From positions 1-54,151 of the forward strand of contig NZ_LAVS01000015.1 in assembly GCF_000986865.1 (NCBI RefSeq): a stretch of 54,151 bases of DNA. Direction: 5' to 3'. The stretch is from Rheinheimera mesophila. GTDB lineage: Bacteria; Pseudomonadota; Gammaproteobacteria; Enterobacterales; Alteromonadaceae. The notes below the pieces were generated by a model. That model saw only the letters and a list, made by a program, of their open reading frames with translations, made no database searches and had not been told where the DNA came from. This document shows positions 36,444 to 44,834 of the stretch, in pieces. The position numbers and the translations under genes are program-made. The number at the start of each line of letters is the position of its first letter. The first letter of the stretch is position 1.

Positions 36444-36896
36444 TTACTTCACCACACGAAGGTGAGAAACTTTTTTACCTTTGTTTGGATCGGTAGGTTC
36501 GTTGTCCGGTGGCATATCGCCGTCTTGATGCGGTTCTTCGTCAGCTCTAAACTCCGGCTGATGAAGTTCATCTTCTGTGTCTTCCTCTGCTTCAAACATA
36601 GTGCCAGCCCCATTTTCGCGGGCATAAATAGCCAACACTGCTTTGACAGGAACTGTCAGTGCAAAAGGCTTACCACCAAAACGGGCATTGAAAGTAATCA
36701 CCTCATTGCCCATCAGCATATTGCCAACGGCGGAAGGCAAAATATTCAGTACAATCTGACCATTCTGTATGTGCTGAGTTGGAACTTTGCAGCCTTTGAT
36801 GCTGGTATTGATCACCAGATACGGAGTCAGGTTGTTATCCACTATCCATTCATAAAAGGCACGGATTAAGTAAGGCTTGTTTGACGTCATATCCAT
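36444..36896 (-). CDS. sspB: SspB, ClpXP specificity-enhancing adaptor
   Basis: SspB delivers ssrA-tagged proteins and RseA fragments to the ClpXP protease. The 150-residue protein has the folded substrate-binding domain (PYLIRAFYEWIVDNNLTPYLVIN, GQIVLNILPSAVGN, ITFNARFGG, AIYARENGAGTMFE). An acidic disordered linker and the ClpX-docking tail HLRVVK end it, as in E. coli (LRVVK). It begins at ATG 36896, overlapping the sspA stop by one base (TGATG). Confidence 0.97.
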   Translation of the reverse strand: MDMTSNKPYLIRAFYEWIVDNNLTPYLVINTSIKGCKVPTQHIQNGQIVLNILPSAVGNMLMGNEVITFNARFGGKPFALTVPVKAVLAIYARENGAGTMFEAEEDTEDELHQPEFRADEEPHQDGDMPPDNEPTDPNKGKKVSHLRVVK

Positions 36897-37534
36897 CAGT
36901 AACCACGTCCCCGGCGAATTTCACGCTCAGCTTCTGTTAAAGACTGTTGAAACCCATCCCGCTCAAAAATACGGGTCATGTAACTTTGCAGTAACTTGCT
37001 GCCAGCCCCTGTCAGTTCAATGCCAAACAAAGGCAAGCGCCAGAGCAAGGCCGCCAGATAACAATCAATCAGACTGTACTCGTCGCTCATAAAATAAGGA
37101 TGTTCCTGAAACAACGGCGCCATAGCCAATAAGCCTTCACGCAAGTCACGACGGGCGAGCGCAGCGTCAGGGCCATCCTGCAGAATTTTTTCGGCTAAAG
37201 CATACCAGTCTTTTTCGATACGATGCATCATCAGACGGGCATTAGCACGGGCAACCGGATACACCGGCATCAGAGGAGGATGCGGAAAACGCTCGTCCAG
37301 GTATTCGTTAATAATATCGGCTTTAAACAAAGCCAAATCTCTGTCCATCAGAGTGGGCAAAGAACCATAAGGATTGACCTCATAGACATCTTCAGGCAGA
37401 CAATCTGTACTGACCTGCATAATATCTACTGTGACGCCTTTCTCCGCCAATACCATTCTGACCTGATGACAGTACATGTCATTGGCTGTTGAAAACAAGG
37501 TCATCACAGCGCGTCTGTTGGCAGAAATTGCCAT
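36896..37534 (-). CDS. sspA: Stringent starvation protein A
   Basis: SspA is a GST-fold protein without transferase activity that binds RNA polymerase with sigma-70 and supports stationary-phase and acid-stress gene expression. The 212-residue sequence has the opening VMTLFSTANDMYCHQVRMVLAEKGV, the VNPYGSLPTLMDRDL segment and the conserved PHP motif surface in ERFPHPPLMPVYP. A strong GGAGGA lies a few bases before ATG 37534. It is the first gene of an sspA-sspB unit immediately after petC, a conserved gammaproteobacterial order. Confidence 0.97.
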   Translation of the reverse strand: MAISANRRAVMTLFSTANDMYCHQVRMVLAEKGVTVDIMQVSTDCLPEDVYEVNPYGSLPTLMDRDLALFKADIINEYLDERFPHPPLMPVYPVARANARLMMHRIEKDWYALAEKILQDGPDAALARRDLREGLLAMAPLFQEHPYFMSDEYSLIDCYLAALLWRLPLFGIELTGAGSKLLQSYMTRIFERDGFQQSLTEAEREIRRGRGY

Positions 37535-37563
37535 AGGATCCTCCGGTTACAAGCATAAATACA

Positions 37564-37583
37564 AAGGGGCCTCGCGGCCCCTT
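37564..37583 (-). terminator. Hairpin terminator after petABC
   Basis: AAGGGGCC (37564-37571) and GGCCCCTT (37576-37583) form a perfect 8-bp stem with a 4-base loop. On the minus strand it is followed by TGTATTT, a short, interrupted T-run. It lies between petC and sspA, so some read-through into sspAB is possible. Confidence 0.65.
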
Positions 37584-37604
37584 CAAAGGCGAACACTCTT
37601 GTAG

Positions 37605-38342
37605 TTAGTGAACATCTCTCCAGTATTCTTTCTTCAGCAGGAATGCGAAGATGAAGAAGATACCTAAGAAAATCAGAACCTTAATACCTAAGCTGCGCGA
37701 CTCCAGCTTAGAAGGCTCACCTGTATATTCCAGATAGTTCACCAGATCAGCTACAGCACGGTCATATTCTTCCGTACTCAATTCGCCTGAACCGTCTGTT
37801 TTGATGCCAACGTCTACTTCAGTAGGAACACCGTCAACTAAACGTGTTTCAGTAGCTTTGTAAGGGATACCTTGCAGCTCCTGTAATACATGTGGCATAC
37901 CCACCATCGGGAAAACTTCATTGTTCACACCAAATGGACGGCTTGGATCTGCATAGAAGGTGCGTAAATAAGTATAAAGCCAGTCAGGACCACGGACACG
38001 GGCCACGTTAGTCAAATCTGGTGGTGCGGCACCAAACCAGTTCGCCAGGTCAGCCTTAGGCGCTGCATTTTTAATATGGTCGCCCACTTTGTTTGCAGTA
38101 AAGCCTAAGGTTTCCATCCCTATATCATCGGGAATACCCAAGTCACGGAAGGTCCGGGAATAGCGCTGGTACTGCATCTGGTGGCAACCTAAACAGTAGT
38201 TCTGGAACATCCGTGCACCACGTTGCAGTGACTCTTTGTCCGTCAGATCAATAGGCGCTTTGTCCAAATGCACAGCCGGAGCCGCAGCCATAGCGGCGCT
38301 GGATGCAACCAGCGCCAGTACAGTAAATAACGTTCTAATCAT
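37605..38342 (-). CDS. petC: Cytochrome c1 subunit of the bc1 complex
   Basis: Cytochrome c1 passes electrons from the Rieske protein to soluble or membrane cytochrome c. The 245-residue precursor has a signal peptide (about residues 1-20), the heme site CLGCH (C50, C53, H54) and the methionine ligand region FPMVGMPHVL. A C-terminal membrane anchor (about residues 220-238) ends in KKEYWRDVH. It is last in petABC, its ATG overlapping the petB TGA by one base. Confidence 0.97.
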   Translation of the reverse strand: MIRTLFTVLALVASSAAMAAAPAVHLDKAPIDLTDKESLQRGARMFQNYCLGCHQMQYQRYSRTFRDLGIPDDIGMETLGFTANKVGDHIKNAAPKADLANWFGAAPPDLTNVARVRGPDWLYTYLRTFYADPSRPFGVNNEVFPMVGMPHVLQELQGIPYKATETRLVDGVPTEVDVGIKTDGSGELSTEEYDRAVADLVNYLEYTGEPSKLESRSLGIKVLIFLGIFFIFAFLLKKEYWRDVH

Positions 38343-39616
38343 CAGGATAACCTCACTGGCAACGGCTTGGTTTTCTCATTTTTACTGTAGAACCATAACA
38401 GGCCAAAGTAAGCAAAATAAGTGAACGAGAAAATCTGTGCTAACAAGGTATAAGTTGGAGTAGCAGGCAGAACCCCTAAAATACCCAGTATCACAAAGCT
38501 GATCACAAAGTTAGCCAGATTCAGTTTGTGCAGAGTGCTGCGATAGCGCACTGAACGAACCGGACAACGGTCTAACCAAGGCAGTAAAGCCAGGAAAAGA
38601 ATAGCAAGAAACATAAAAATCGCACCAAACAGCTGATCAGGTACAGCACGTAAAATGGCGTAGAAAGGGGTGAAGTACCAAACCGGTGCTATATGGTCAG
38701 GTGTTTTCATTGGGTTTGCCGGTTCAAAGTTTGGCGGCTCCAGGAAGAAACCACCACCTTCTGGTGCAAAGAAAATAACCCAGCAGAAAATAAACAGGAA
38801 ACCGACCACACCCACTATGTCTTTCACCGTGTAATACGGGTGGAAAGGAATAGCATCAACGATAATTTTCTTGCCACCTTTGGTGAAATATTCATGGAAG
38901 GTGAATTTATCAGACACGTTGTCTTCAATCTTTTGACCGTCGTTTGGACGTTTTACATCAATACCGTCCGGGTTGTTTGACCCCACCTCATGCAAAGCGA
39001 TGATGTGCAAGAACACCAGCACCACTAATACCAATGGCAAAGCAATCACGTGTAAAGCAAAGAAGCGGTTTAAGGTAGCGCCTGAAATTACGTAGTCACC
39101 ACGGATCCACAGCGTTAAATCATCACCAATCACTGGAATAACACCGAAGATGGAAATAATAACCTGAGCCCCCCAGAACGACATCTGACCCCATGGTAAC
39201 AAGTAGCCCATGAATGCCTCAGCCATTAACACTAAGAAAATCAGCATACCGAAAATCCACAGTAATTCCCGTGGTTTCTGGTAAGAGCCATACATCATGC
39301 CACGCAGCATATGCAGGTAAACCACAACGAAGAAGGCGGAGGCGCCTGTGGAGTGCATGTAACGCAACAACCAGCCGTAGTCGACATCACGCATGATGTA
39401 TTCAACTGAAGCAAAAGCGCCTTCAGCCGTAGGAACGAAGTTCATGGTTAACCAAATACCGGTCAGGATTTGGTTCACCAGTACTAACATGGCTAAAGAG
39501 CCAAAAAAGTACCAGAAGTTAAAGTTTTTTGGCGCTGGGTACTGCAACACATGAAGATTCATTTTCTCCATAAATGGCATACGGTACTCAATCCAGCTCA
39601 TAAAGTTTTTAAACAT
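38342..39616 (-). CDS. petB: Cytochrome b subunit of the bc1 complex
   Basis: This 424-residue inner-membrane protein carries both b hemes and the quinol sites. Axial histidines are H88, H102, H189 and H204, spaced 14 and 15. The Qo-site PEWY equivalent is visible as APVWYFTPFYAIL, with PVWY in place of PEWY. Eight hydrophobic helices are present. Its TAA/ATG junction with petA (TAATG) and TGATG junction with petC show tight coupling. Change of the glutamate in PEWY to valine is worth comparing with relatives, although PVWY is reported in some proteobacteria. Confidence 0.97.
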   Translation of the reverse strand: MFKNFMSWIEYRMPFMEKMNLHVLQYPAPKNFNFWYFFGSLAMLVLVNQILTGIWLTMNFVPTAEGAFASVEYIMRDVDYGWLLRYMHSTGASAFFVVVYLHMLRGMMYGSYQKPRELLWIFGMLIFLVLMAEAFMGYLLPWGQMSFWGAQVIISIFGVIPVIGDDLTLWIRGDYVISGATLNRFFALHVIALPLVLVVLVFLHIIALHEVGSNNPDGIDVKRPNDGQKIEDNVSDKFTFHEYFTKGGKKIIVDAIPFHPYYTVKDIVGVVGFLFIFCWVIFFAPEGGGFFLEPPNFEPANPMKTPDHIAPVWYFTPFYAILRAVPDQLFGAIFMFLAILFLALLPWLDRCPVRSVRYRSTLHKLNLANFVISFVILGILGVLPATPTYTLLAQIFSFTYFAYFGLLWFYSKNEKTKPLPVRLS

Positions 39617-40206
39617 TAAGCTGTCCCCTCATCTTCACCAATTAAAATGGTGGTGTCATCGACAAACATATAAGGTGGAATCATCAGGTTTTTTGGTGCC
39701 GGAACACCAGAGAACACCCGGCCAGCCATATCGTAGGTAGAGCCATGGCATGGACAGAAGAAACCAGAAGGGATGCCTTCGACCTGAGCGTCGAAATCTT
39801 TCATCAGGTAAGTAGGAGAACAGCCCAGATGAGTACAGATACCCACAGCAACAAAAATCTCAGGTTTTTTCGAACGGTGGTCGTTTTTAGCGTAATCAGG
39901 TTGTTGTGGCTCTTCAGAAGCTGGATCACGAAGTTTATCTACCACTTTGCTCAGACTTTCCAGCATGGCTGGCGTCCGCTTCACGATCCACACCGGCTTA
40001 CCCCGCCATTCGACCCGAATTAACTGCCCGTCTTCGAGTTTACTAATGTCAGCGGTGACTGCTGCACCGGCTTGTTTAGCTTTTTCACTCGGATTCCAGG
40101 AAGCAATAAAGGGAACAGCAGCTCCAATCGCACCAACCCCACCAACTACAGAAGTTGCTATGGTCAGAAAGCGACGGCGACCATGATCTACAGGCGCATT
40201 GCTCAT
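39616..40206 (-). CDS. petA: Rieske iron-sulfur subunit of the bc1 complex
   Basis: This 196-residue protein bears the 2Fe-2S cluster ligands CTHLGC and CPCHGS. The N-terminus has a twin-arginine signal-anchor (GRRRFLTIATSV) followed by a hydrophobic helix, the usual Tat-dependent membrane insertion. It accepts electrons from quinol bound to cytochrome b. A GGAG lies about 8 bases before ATG 40206. It heads petABC; a TATAAT-like -10 box lies about 65 bases upstream. Confidence 0.97.
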   Translation of the reverse strand: MSNAPVDHGRRRFLTIATSVVGGVGAIGAAVPFIASWNPSEKAKQAGAAVTADISKLEDGQLIRVEWRGKPVWIVKRTPAMLESLSKVVDKLRDPASEEPQQPDYAKNDHRSKKPEIFVAVGICTHLGCSPTYLMKDFDAQVEGIPSGFFCPCHGSTYDMAGRVFSGVPAPKNLMIPPYMFVDDTTILIGEDEGTA

Positions 40207-40571
40207 CCACTCATCTCCACGTTAAACGCTTAAATGTTGATATTTTAAGCGGCTGAATTACAGCGATTATTATAAGTTGAAAAATACGGCGGATCATAAT
40301 GAAAAGCCCTGCTTTACACAAGGATTTAGCCGAATTCTCTTTGTTCTGACATCAGTTTTTCGACGAAATACGAAACCAGAATAGTCAGTAAAACTTTGCA
40401 TCACCATGTTTTAACCTGAAAAAGCCACTTCTGCCATGATCAAGCACAACCAAAGCTGTTCTAGCGATAAAAAAATCATGTCGGCATAAAAAAACCAGCG
40501 TTCCGATATCAGCCCAGTTACACAGCAGCAATGGCGCTACTCAACGCAGCAGCACTGTAAAATTTGGACAT
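40207..40571. other. Intergenic region upstream of petA with a likely -10 box
   Basis: This 365-base gap separates petA from the rpsI terminator. On the minus strand a perfect TATAAT lies at 40269-40274, but the -35 at normal spacing (TGATCC) is poor, so an activator may assist. I see no RNA gene or coding frame in the rest of it. Confidence 0.4.
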
Positions 40572-40597
40572 AAAAAAACCCGGTACAAGACCGGGTT
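40572..40597 (-). terminator. Intrinsic terminator of rplM-rpsI
   Basis: AACCCGGT (40577-40584) and ACCGGGTT (40590-40597) form an 8-bp stem with a 5-base loop. The A-run 40572-40578 gives seven T residues on the minus strand. It is about 20 bases after the rpsI stop. Confidence 0.92.
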
Positions 40598-40616
40598 CTT
40601 TGCAACAAAAAACGAA

Positions 40617-41009
40617 TTAACGTTTTGAGTACTGTGGACGCTTACGAGCTTTATGCAGACCCACTTTCTTACGTTCAACTTTACGGGCGTCACGAGTGAC
40701 GAAACCAGCTTTACGTAATGCAGGGCGCAGAGACTCGTCGAACTCCATCAGAGCGCGGGTGATACCGTGGCGGATTGCGCCAGCCTGACCAGAAATACCA
40801 CCACCTTTTACAGTGACGTATAAGTCAAACTTGCCTACCATTTCCACTAACTCTAATGGTTGCATCACAACCATACGAGCAGTTTCACGACCGAAGTATT
40901 CAGTGATAGAGCGTTGGTTGATAACGATGTTACCTGAACCTGCTTTGATGAATACACGAGCTGTAGAGGTCTTACGACGACCAGTACCGTAATATTGATT
41001 AGTTGCCAT
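40617..41009 (-). CDS. rpsI: Ribosomal protein S9 (uS9)
   Basis: S9 is a small-subunit head protein whose C-terminal tail reaches the P-site tRNA. The 130-residue sequence has [15 protein letters not shown] at the start, [19 protein letters not shown] in the middle and the basic tail [17 protein letters not shown]. It follows rplM by 12 bases in the universal L13-S9 pair and ends at a strong terminator. Confidence 0.99.
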   Translation of the reverse strand: MATNQYYGTGRRKTSTARVFIKAGSGNIVINQRSITEYFGRETARMVVMQPLELVEMVGKFDLYVTVKGGGISGQAGAIRHGITRALMEFDESLRPALRKAGFVTRDARKVERKKVGLHKARKRPQYSKR

Positions 41010-41021
41010 GTTCTGCTCCGA

Positions 41022-41450
41022 TTAGATATCTAAAACTTGCGGTTGCTGAGCAGCATGTTGATGCTCGGCGCCTGCATAAACTTTTAACTTACGGAACATA
41101 GCGCGGCCCAGAGGACCTTTTGGCAACATACCTTTAACGGCTGCTTCCAATACCATCTCCGGCTTCTTAACCAGCAGTTTTTCAAAGTTAATTTCTTTGA
41201 TACCACCTGGGAAACCACTGTGAGAGTAGTACATTTTGTTTTTTGCTTTGTTACCAGTGACAGTCACTTTGTCAGCGTTTACAACGATGATGTAGTCACC
41301 GGTGTCAACGTGTGGAGTGTACTCTGGCTTGTGCTTTCCGCGTAAACGAAGAGCGATCTCAGTTGCGATACGACCAAGTGTCTTACCTGTTGCATCAACA
41401 ACGAACCAGTCGCGTTGTACGCTTTCTGGCTTAGCAGTAAAAGTTTTCAT
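41022..41450 (-). CDS. rplM: Ribosomal protein L13 (uL13)
   Basis: L13 is an early-assembly large-subunit protein binding 23S rRNA. The 142-residue sequence includes [38 protein letters not shown] and [19 protein letters not shown], all standard. It heads the rplM-rpsI operon. The leader of roughly 120 bases contains a hairpin that may serve feedback control, because L13 represses its own operon in E. coli. Confidence 0.99.
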   Translation of the reverse strand: MKTFTAKPESVQRDWFVVDATGKTLGRIATEIALRLRGKHKPEYTPHVDTGDYIIVVNADKVTVTGNKAKNKMYYSHSGFPGGIKEINFEKLLVKKPEMVLEAAVKGMLPKGPLGRAMFRKLKVYAGAEHQHAAQQPQVLDI

Positions 41451-41487
41451 CTAAAAACTACCCAAAAAAATAACACTGTTACACCTA

Positions 41488-41505
41488 ACACAATCTTCAT
41501 TGTGT
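41488..41505 (-). promoter_or_regulatory. Hairpin in the rplM leader
   Basis: ACACAAT (41488-41494) and ATTGTGT (41499-41505) make a perfect 7-bp stem closed by a GAAG tetraloop in the RNA, about 40 bases before the rplM start. Upstream of it the leader is long for a simple message. It is a candidate L13-binding element, by analogy with L13 autoregulation. Confidence 0.35.
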
Positions 41506-41580
41506 CGCTTATCGCACCCCTTCGAGTACATAAACTGCCAGGCTACGGCAATTTCAGGCTGTAACGTGGGCCGGCCGCGG

Positions 41581-41586
41581 ATTATA
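41581..41586 (-). promoter_or_regulatory. -10 box of the rplM-rpsI promoter
   Basis: The minus strand reads TATAAT here, a full match to consensus, followed by a GC-rich CCGCGGCCGGCC discriminator-like stretch. That is common at growth-rate-controlled promoters. The -35 at 17 bases (CTGTTT) is weak and lies in a T-rich stretch. Transcription would start near 41574. Confidence 0.6.
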
Positions 41587-41625
41587 TAGTAACCAATGAT
41601 AAAAAACAGCCATTTACAGAAAAAA

Positions 41626-42720
41626 TTACGGTAAATGTTCTTTGGCCAGATAATCGTGCGATTGCATCTCCTGCAGGCGACTTAAGCAGCGTTTAAATTC
41701 GAAAGACAAAATGCCTTCTAGATAAAGTTGTTCCATAGGCACAGCAGCGGAAATAATCAGTTTGACATGGCGTTCATAGAACTCGTCAACCAGGGCAATA
41801 AAGCGCCTGGCGACATCATCGCGGGTCTGTCCCATCTGGGTCACATTCGACAACAGAACTGTGTGATAACACTTACTCAGTTCCATATAATCATACTGAC
41901 TGCGGGCCGTTTCACAGAGTTCAGAAAAATCAAACCAGATAATACCGTCCGCTTCTTTGCGGCTGGTTAAAGTCCGACCGGCAATTTCAATCTGAGCTTG
42001 CTCCTGGCGCGGTTCAACCGACAAAGCTAAAAAATACTCTGCCAGATTACAATCTGCTTTTGCATCCAAAGGCGAATGATAAATCTCAGCCTGAGTTAAA
42101 GTACGAAGCCGGTAATCTATGCCACTGTCGACATTCACTACCTCGGTGTGCTGCTTGATTAACGCTATGGCCGGTAAAAAGCGGGCCCGCTGCAGACCGT
42201 TGCGGTACAGACCGTCAGGTTCAATATTAGAGGTGGCCACCAGTGTAATACCGCGGGCAAACAACTCTTGCATCAGGGTGCCTAAAATCATTGCATCTGT
42301 GATGTCAGACACAAAAAACTCGTCAAAACATAAGATGTCCGTTTCAGCTTTAAAGCGATCGGCCACAATTTTTAACGGGTCGGACACCCCTGGCAGAGAT
42401 TTAAGCTCCTGATGCACCTTGTGCATAAAGCGGTGAAAATGAATACGCAGCTTACGTGTTGTTGGCAGGCATTCATAAAAGGTATCCACCAGATAAGTTT
42501 TACCCCGGCCCACCCCACCCCAGAAATAGAGTCCCTTTAATGGTGTTATCTCTGGCTTTTTACCCAGCAACTTATCGAAAAAGCTCTGTTTAACAGGTTT
42601 GTCCTGCACAAATTGCTGGTATAGACGTTCCAGATGTTGCACCGCATTTTGCTGAGCCGCATCAAACAGAAAATCTTCACGTTGGAGGTCTTGTTGATAT
42701 TTTTGCAGTGGTGTCGTCAT
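41626..42720 (-). CDS. zapE: Cell division ATPase ZapE (AFG1 family)
   Basis: ZapE is a P-loop ATPase that modulates FtsZ ring stability late in division. The 364-residue protein has Walker A GGVGRGKT (68-75), Walker B LCFDEFFVSD, NGLQRARFLPAIALI and ARRFIALVDEFYERHV. ATG 42720 is preferred to an upstream TTG at 42744 since it matches the usual MTTPLQKYQ start. Location beside rplM and opposite zapG is the conserved gammaproteobacterial context, so this is the canonical copy. The paralogue at 22990 is the extra one. Confidence 0.95.
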   Translation of the reverse strand: MTTPLQKYQQDLQREDFLFDAAQQNAVQHLERLYQQFVQDKPVKQSFFDKLLGKKPEITPLKGLYFWGGVGRGKTYLVDTFYECLPTTRKLRIHFHRFMHKVHQELKSLPGVSDPLKIVADRFKAETDILCFDEFFVSDITDAMILGTLMQELFARGITLVATSNIEPDGLYRNGLQRARFLPAIALIKQHTEVVNVDSGIDYRLRTLTQAEIYHSPLDAKADCNLAEYFLALSVEPRQEQAQIEIAGRTLTSRKEADGIIWFDFSELCETARSQYDYMELSKCYHTVLLSNVTQMGQTRDDVARRFIALVDEFYERHVKLIISAAVPMEQLYLEGILSFEFKRCLSRLQEMQSHDYLAKEHLP

Positions 42721-42844
42721 GCCGGATATTGAAAAATAAGCCAATTAACCCTAAATAATGGTCGTAATAGTAACATGCCTTACCACTCTGGATAAGAAGA
42801 TAGGTTAAACTATTGTTGAACTAACTAATTTTTCAGGAGTTGTT

Positions 42845-43297
42845 ATGACTGTTACTTTTGCCTTGGCCTGGTTAGTAGCTGGCTTAGTGGTTGGCATAGT
42901 GGCAACCCGCTTGTACTGTTTGCGCCAATTTAATCAGAGCAAACTGCAGGTGGAGCTAAACGAAACCAAACAACAGCTGCAGCAATATCGTAGCGATGTG
43001 ACAGAACATGTGGAAACCACCCATCAACTGATGAGTCAGCTCCACGAAAACTACGAAAAAATTGCCCGCCACATGGCACAGACCAAGATGCAGTTGATCG
43101 AAAGACCAACATTTGACAACCGCAGTGAGCTGAATTATTTCTCGGCAGACACTACGGCACAAATTCGCCAGTCGATCCATAAACTGGATGAGCGTCGCAA
43201 AGTGAAGGATGAGCCATCCTATCAACCACTGGATTATTCCAATACCGCTAGTGGTTTAATGAAAAATAAAACTGAGCAAAACTCATCGGACAACTGA
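42845..43297 (+). CDS. zapG: ZapG (YhcB, DUF1043) envelope/division protein
   Basis: This 150-residue protein has a single N-terminal transmembrane helix (about residues 5-24), a cytosolic coiled coil (about 30-85) and a low-complexity tail. It matches YhcB/ZapG, an inner-membrane protein linking cell division, peptidoglycan synthesis and LPS balance. AGGAG precedes ATG 42845. It is divergent from zapE and followed 77 bases later by degQ, the conserved order in this group. Confidence 0.92.
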   Translation: MTVTFALAWLVAGLVVGIVATRLYCLRQFNQSKLQVELNETKQQLQQYRSDVTEHVETTHQLMSQLHENYEKIARHMAQTKMQLIERPTFDNRSELNYFSADTTAQIRQSIHKLDERRKVKDEPSYQPLDYSNTASGLMKNKTEQNSSDN

Positions 43298-43374
43298 ACT
43301 TTTCGACTGGTAAAGCATTCTTAGTGACGTCATCTGTACAGTGGCGTCGTCCGCGTAAAGGAGCATTACCTACT

Positions 43375-44736
43375 ATGAAGTCGCAGTTATCTTTAGTCAG
43401 TGTCAGTATTTTTGCCGCCTTCCTGCTGGCGCAGCCCGCGCCAGCTCATGCCAAATTACCTTTCTTTGGTGCTGGCGATCAGGAAATGCCAAGTTTGGCC
43501 CCTATGTTGGAAAATGTAACTCCGGCAGTGGTCAATATCTCTGTCGCTGGTAGCCGTGAGGTTCGTCAGCGTTTGCCCGGTGCATTAGAGCAATTTTTAG
43601 GTCGTGGTGGTGAACTGCGTCAGGAACAACCTTTCCGTGGTTTGGGTTCAGGCGTGATCATTGACGCCAAAAAAGGTTATGTAGTCACCAACCATCATGT
43701 CATTAACGAAGCCTCTGAAATTCAGGTCACCTTAAAAGATGGCCGCAGCTATAAAGCGAAAAAAATTGGTGAAGATCCAGAGAGTGACATCGCTTTGCTA
43801 CAAATCGAGGCTGAAGATCTGACACAAGTCGCTTTGGCGGACTCGGATGCGTTAAGAGTGGGGGATTTTACCATTGCTATAGGTAATCCCTTTGGTTTGG
43901 GTCAAACCGTCACTTCAGGTATTGTCAGTGCCCTGGGCCGCGGTGGTTTAGGCATCGAAGGTTATGAAGATTTTATTCAGACCGATGCTGCCATCAACAG
44001 TGGTAACTCAGGGGGCGCTTTAGTGAACCTCAAAGGCGAGCTGATTGGTATTAATACCGCCATACTGGGTCCAAACGGCGGCAATATCGGCATAGGTTTT
44101 GCCATTCCTGCCAATATGATGAAAAATCTGGTCGCTCAGTTTATTGAATACGGTGAGGTACGCCGCGGTGCTCTTGGTGTGCGGGGCGGTGATTTAAATG
44201 CTGAAATTGCTAAGGCGATGAAAGCTAAAACCAACAAAGGTGGCTGGGTACAGGAAGTGATCCCGGGGTCTGCTGCAGATAAAGCAGGTCTGAAAAGTGG
44301 CGATATTATTACGCATCTGAATGGTAAAAAAATTGGTTCATTTACTGAAATCAGAGCAAAAATAGCGACCTTAGGTGTGGGTAAAGAGATTACCTTGGGT
44401 ATTCTGCGCGAAGACAAAGCCATGACGGTCAAAGTCACATTAGAAGCAGCAGAAGCAACCACTGCAGAGGCTAAAGTGCTGCATCCTATGCTCGAAGGTG
44501 CCAGCCTGAGTGATGGAAAAACTCCGGATGGCGAAGCAGGTGTCGTGATCAACGATGTGGCTGGTCGTTCACCCGCAGCAGCTTTAGGACTGGAAAAAGG
44601 CGATGTGATCGTTGGTGTAAGCCGCAGCCGAGTCACGACCACTAAGGAACTGCGCGATATTCTGAGCAAGAGCTCAGGTGTGATAGCGCTGCAGATTCAA
44701 CGTGGTGAACGTATCCTGTATGTGTTAATACGTTAA
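43375..44736 (+). CDS. degQ: Periplasmic serine protease DegQ (HtrA family)
   Basis: This 453-residue HtrA protease/chaperone has a signal peptide ending in AHA (about residue 26). The trypsin-like triad is H108 (TNHHV), D138 (ESDIALL) and S212 (GNSGG). Two C-terminal PDZ domains follow (about 255-345 and 365-450). It degrades misfolded periplasmic proteins. ATG 43375 is used because AAAGGAG lies 11 bases upstream and the signal peptide begins there; an upstream GTG at 43324 would add 17 charged residues. The tandem with degS is conserved. DegP is the main alternative name. Confidence 0.95.
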   Translation: MKSQLSLVSVSIFAAFLLAQPAPAHAKLPFFGAGDQEMPSLAPMLENVTPAVVNISVAGSREVRQRLPGALEQFLGRGGELRQEQPFRGLGSGVIIDAKKGYVVTNHHVINEASEIQVTLKDGRSYKAKKIGEDPESDIALLQIEAEDLTQVALADSDALRVGDFTIAIGNPFGLGQTVTSGIVSALGRGGLGIEGYEDFIQTDAAINSGNSGGALVNLKGELIGINTAILGPNGGNIGIGFAIPANMMKNLVAQFIEYGEVRRGALGVRGGDLNAEIAKAMKAKTNKGGWVQEVIPGSAADKAGLKSGDIITHLNGKKIGSFTEIRAKIATLGVGKEITLGILREDKAMTVKVTLEAAEATTAEAKVLHPMLEGASLSDGKTPDGEAGVVINDVAGRSPAAALGLEKGDVIVGVSRSRVTTTKELRDILSKSSGVIALQIQRGERILYVLIR

Positions 44737-44748
44737 TCGCTTAACTTT

Positions 44749-44781
44749 TTGCAGTAGCAGGCTATTGGCTTGCTACTGCAA
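44749..44781 (+). terminator. 11-bp hairpin between degQ and degS
   Basis: TTGCAGTAGCA (44749-44759) and TGCTACTGCAA (44771-44781) are perfect complements around an 11-base loop, 12 bases after the degQ stop. CTTCTGTTTT follows, a weak T-run. It probably terminates or attenuates degQ transcripts, which implies a separate level of expression for degS. Confidence 0.65.
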
Positions 44782-44834
44782 CTTCTGTTTTAGTGTTATG
44801 CTTGCAAAATCCTTTAGTTTCTTAATTTCTTCCT

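Noticed and set aside
44136-44669. Minus-strand frame of 177 codons opposite degQ
   Set aside because: It mirrors the PDZ domains of degQ; the serine- and proline-rich translation is typical of a codon-bias shadow.
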